A DNA stretch of 5,656 bases from JAVVUQ01 sp036653075 (GTDB lineage: Bacteria > Bacillota > Clostridia > Christensenellales > CAG-314): NCBI GenBank assembly GCA_036653075.1, contig JAVVUQ010000094.1:1-5656 (forward strand), written 5' to 3'. The position numbers and the translations under genes were made by a program. Shown here piece after piece: positions 5,480 to 5,656 of the stretch; the stretch's first letter is position 1, and each line of letters begins with the position of its first letter. The notes below the pieces were generated by a model. The model saw only the letters and a list, made by a program, of their open reading frames with translations, was not told the DNA's origin and made no database searches.

Positions 5480-5527
5480 ACACAACATATTGTATTGAAA
5501 AAATATATTAAATACCATATGTAGTGT
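5480..5527 (-). promoter_or_regulatory. pair of NrdR-like boxes upstream of nrdD
   Basis: Two 16-bp sites resemble the published NrdR consensus acaCwAtATaTwGtgt. ACACAACATATTGTAT (5480-5495) matches at 14 of 16 positions. ATACCATATGTAGTGT (5512-5527) matches at 13 of 16. They are 32 bp apart start to start, three helical turns, which is one of the spacings described for NrdR sites. They lie just upstream of the nrdD -35. NrdR is a Zn-ribbon/ATP-cone repressor of ribonucleotide reductase genes that responds to nucleotide levels. No nrdR gene is in the window. Confidence 0.72.
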
Positions 5528-5586
5528 TTGCGATTTAAGGATAAAAAACAACTATATAAATTTGATAATAAAATATATAATTAAAG

Positions 5587-5614
5587 TTGACAAAAACTTA
5601 AATAAAACTAATAT
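5587..5614 (+). promoter_or_regulatory. possible divergent promoter reading out of the window
   Basis: TTGACA (5587-5592) is followed after 16 nt by TAATAT (5609-5614). Alternatively TATAAA (5612-5617) lies after 19 nt. It points away from nrdD and would start transcription near 5621, at the beginning of a GC-rich patch. The gene it would serve lies beyond the right edge. AT-rich sequence makes -10 matches cheap; the perfect -35 is the better evidence. Confidence 0.4.
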
Positions 5615-5621
5615 AAAGCTC

Positions 5622-5653
5622 GCTCCGCTCGCCTTTTAAGCGGTAGCATTTTT
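5622..5653 (+). terminator. terminator-like hairpin at the right edge
   Basis: GCTCCGCT (5622-5629) pairs with AGCGG and AGC (5639-5643, 5645-5647), with T5644 bulged and a 9-nt loop. The stem is followed by ATTTTT (5648-5653). The shape is that of a + strand intrinsic terminator. No + strand gene ends before it in the visible sequence, and it sits at the predicted start of the possible promoter at 5587-5614. It may be an attenuator in a leader, or belong to something outside the window. Confidence 0.4.
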
Positions 5654-5656
5654 GAT

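Noticed and set aside
5608..5656. Short - strand frame at the right edge ending in TAG at 5608-5610, possibly the C-terminus of an upstream gene
   Set aside because: Only about 15 codons are visible and they match nothing I recognise. The same bases are explained by the hairpin, so a partial gene cannot be supported.

Overview
This is an AT-rich window carrying two housekeeping-type genes in convergent orientation: htpG (Hsp90 chaperone, + strand) and nrdD (oxygen-sensitive class III ribonucleotide reductase, - strand). A short cysteine-rich gene and a scaffold gap lie between them. The low GC, strong AGGAGG-type ribosome binding sites, near-consensus sigma-A promoters and the character of both proteins suggest a low-GC Firmicute, probably of class Clostridia. 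NrdD requires anoxic conditions, so the organism can at least grow anaerobically. The run of exactly 100 N is the usual placeholder for a gap of unknown size in a draft or metagenome-assembled genome.

Layout from left to right. Bases 1-155 are extremely AT-rich and hold no gene. A near-perfect sigma-A promoter (156-183) and a leader of about 176 nt precede htpG (366-2348). The linker between the N-terminal ATPase and middle domains of this HtpG carries a Cys/His-rich insert. The insert is built from three identical 33-bp units (11 residues each) plus a partial fourth, and looks like a metal-binding tail placed inside an Hsp90. After htpG comes a palindromic hairpin (2374-2403). A second copy lies beyond the N gap (2562-2591), and the two gap edges carry the same 18 bp, so the assembly broke inside a repeat.

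A 68-residue protein with 10 Cys and 10 Gly (2763-2969, +) follows, with an excellent ribosome binding site. A sigma-K-like promoter match lies upstream and an intrinsic terminator downstream. nrdD (5333-3258, -) ends against its own strong terminator, and no nrdG is visible after it. Upstream of nrdD are a TTGACT-17-TATTAT promoter and two 16-bp sequences resembling NrdR boxes, 32 bp apart, which suggests control by the nucleotide-sensing repressor NrdR. At the right edge a possible + strand promoter runs directly into a terminator-like hairpin, perhaps belonging to a divergent gene outside the window.

The genes are not evidently one pathway. The items most worth following are the Cys/His repeat in HtpG, the small Cys-rich protein with its possible late-sporulation promoter, and the hairpin repeat that broke the assembly.
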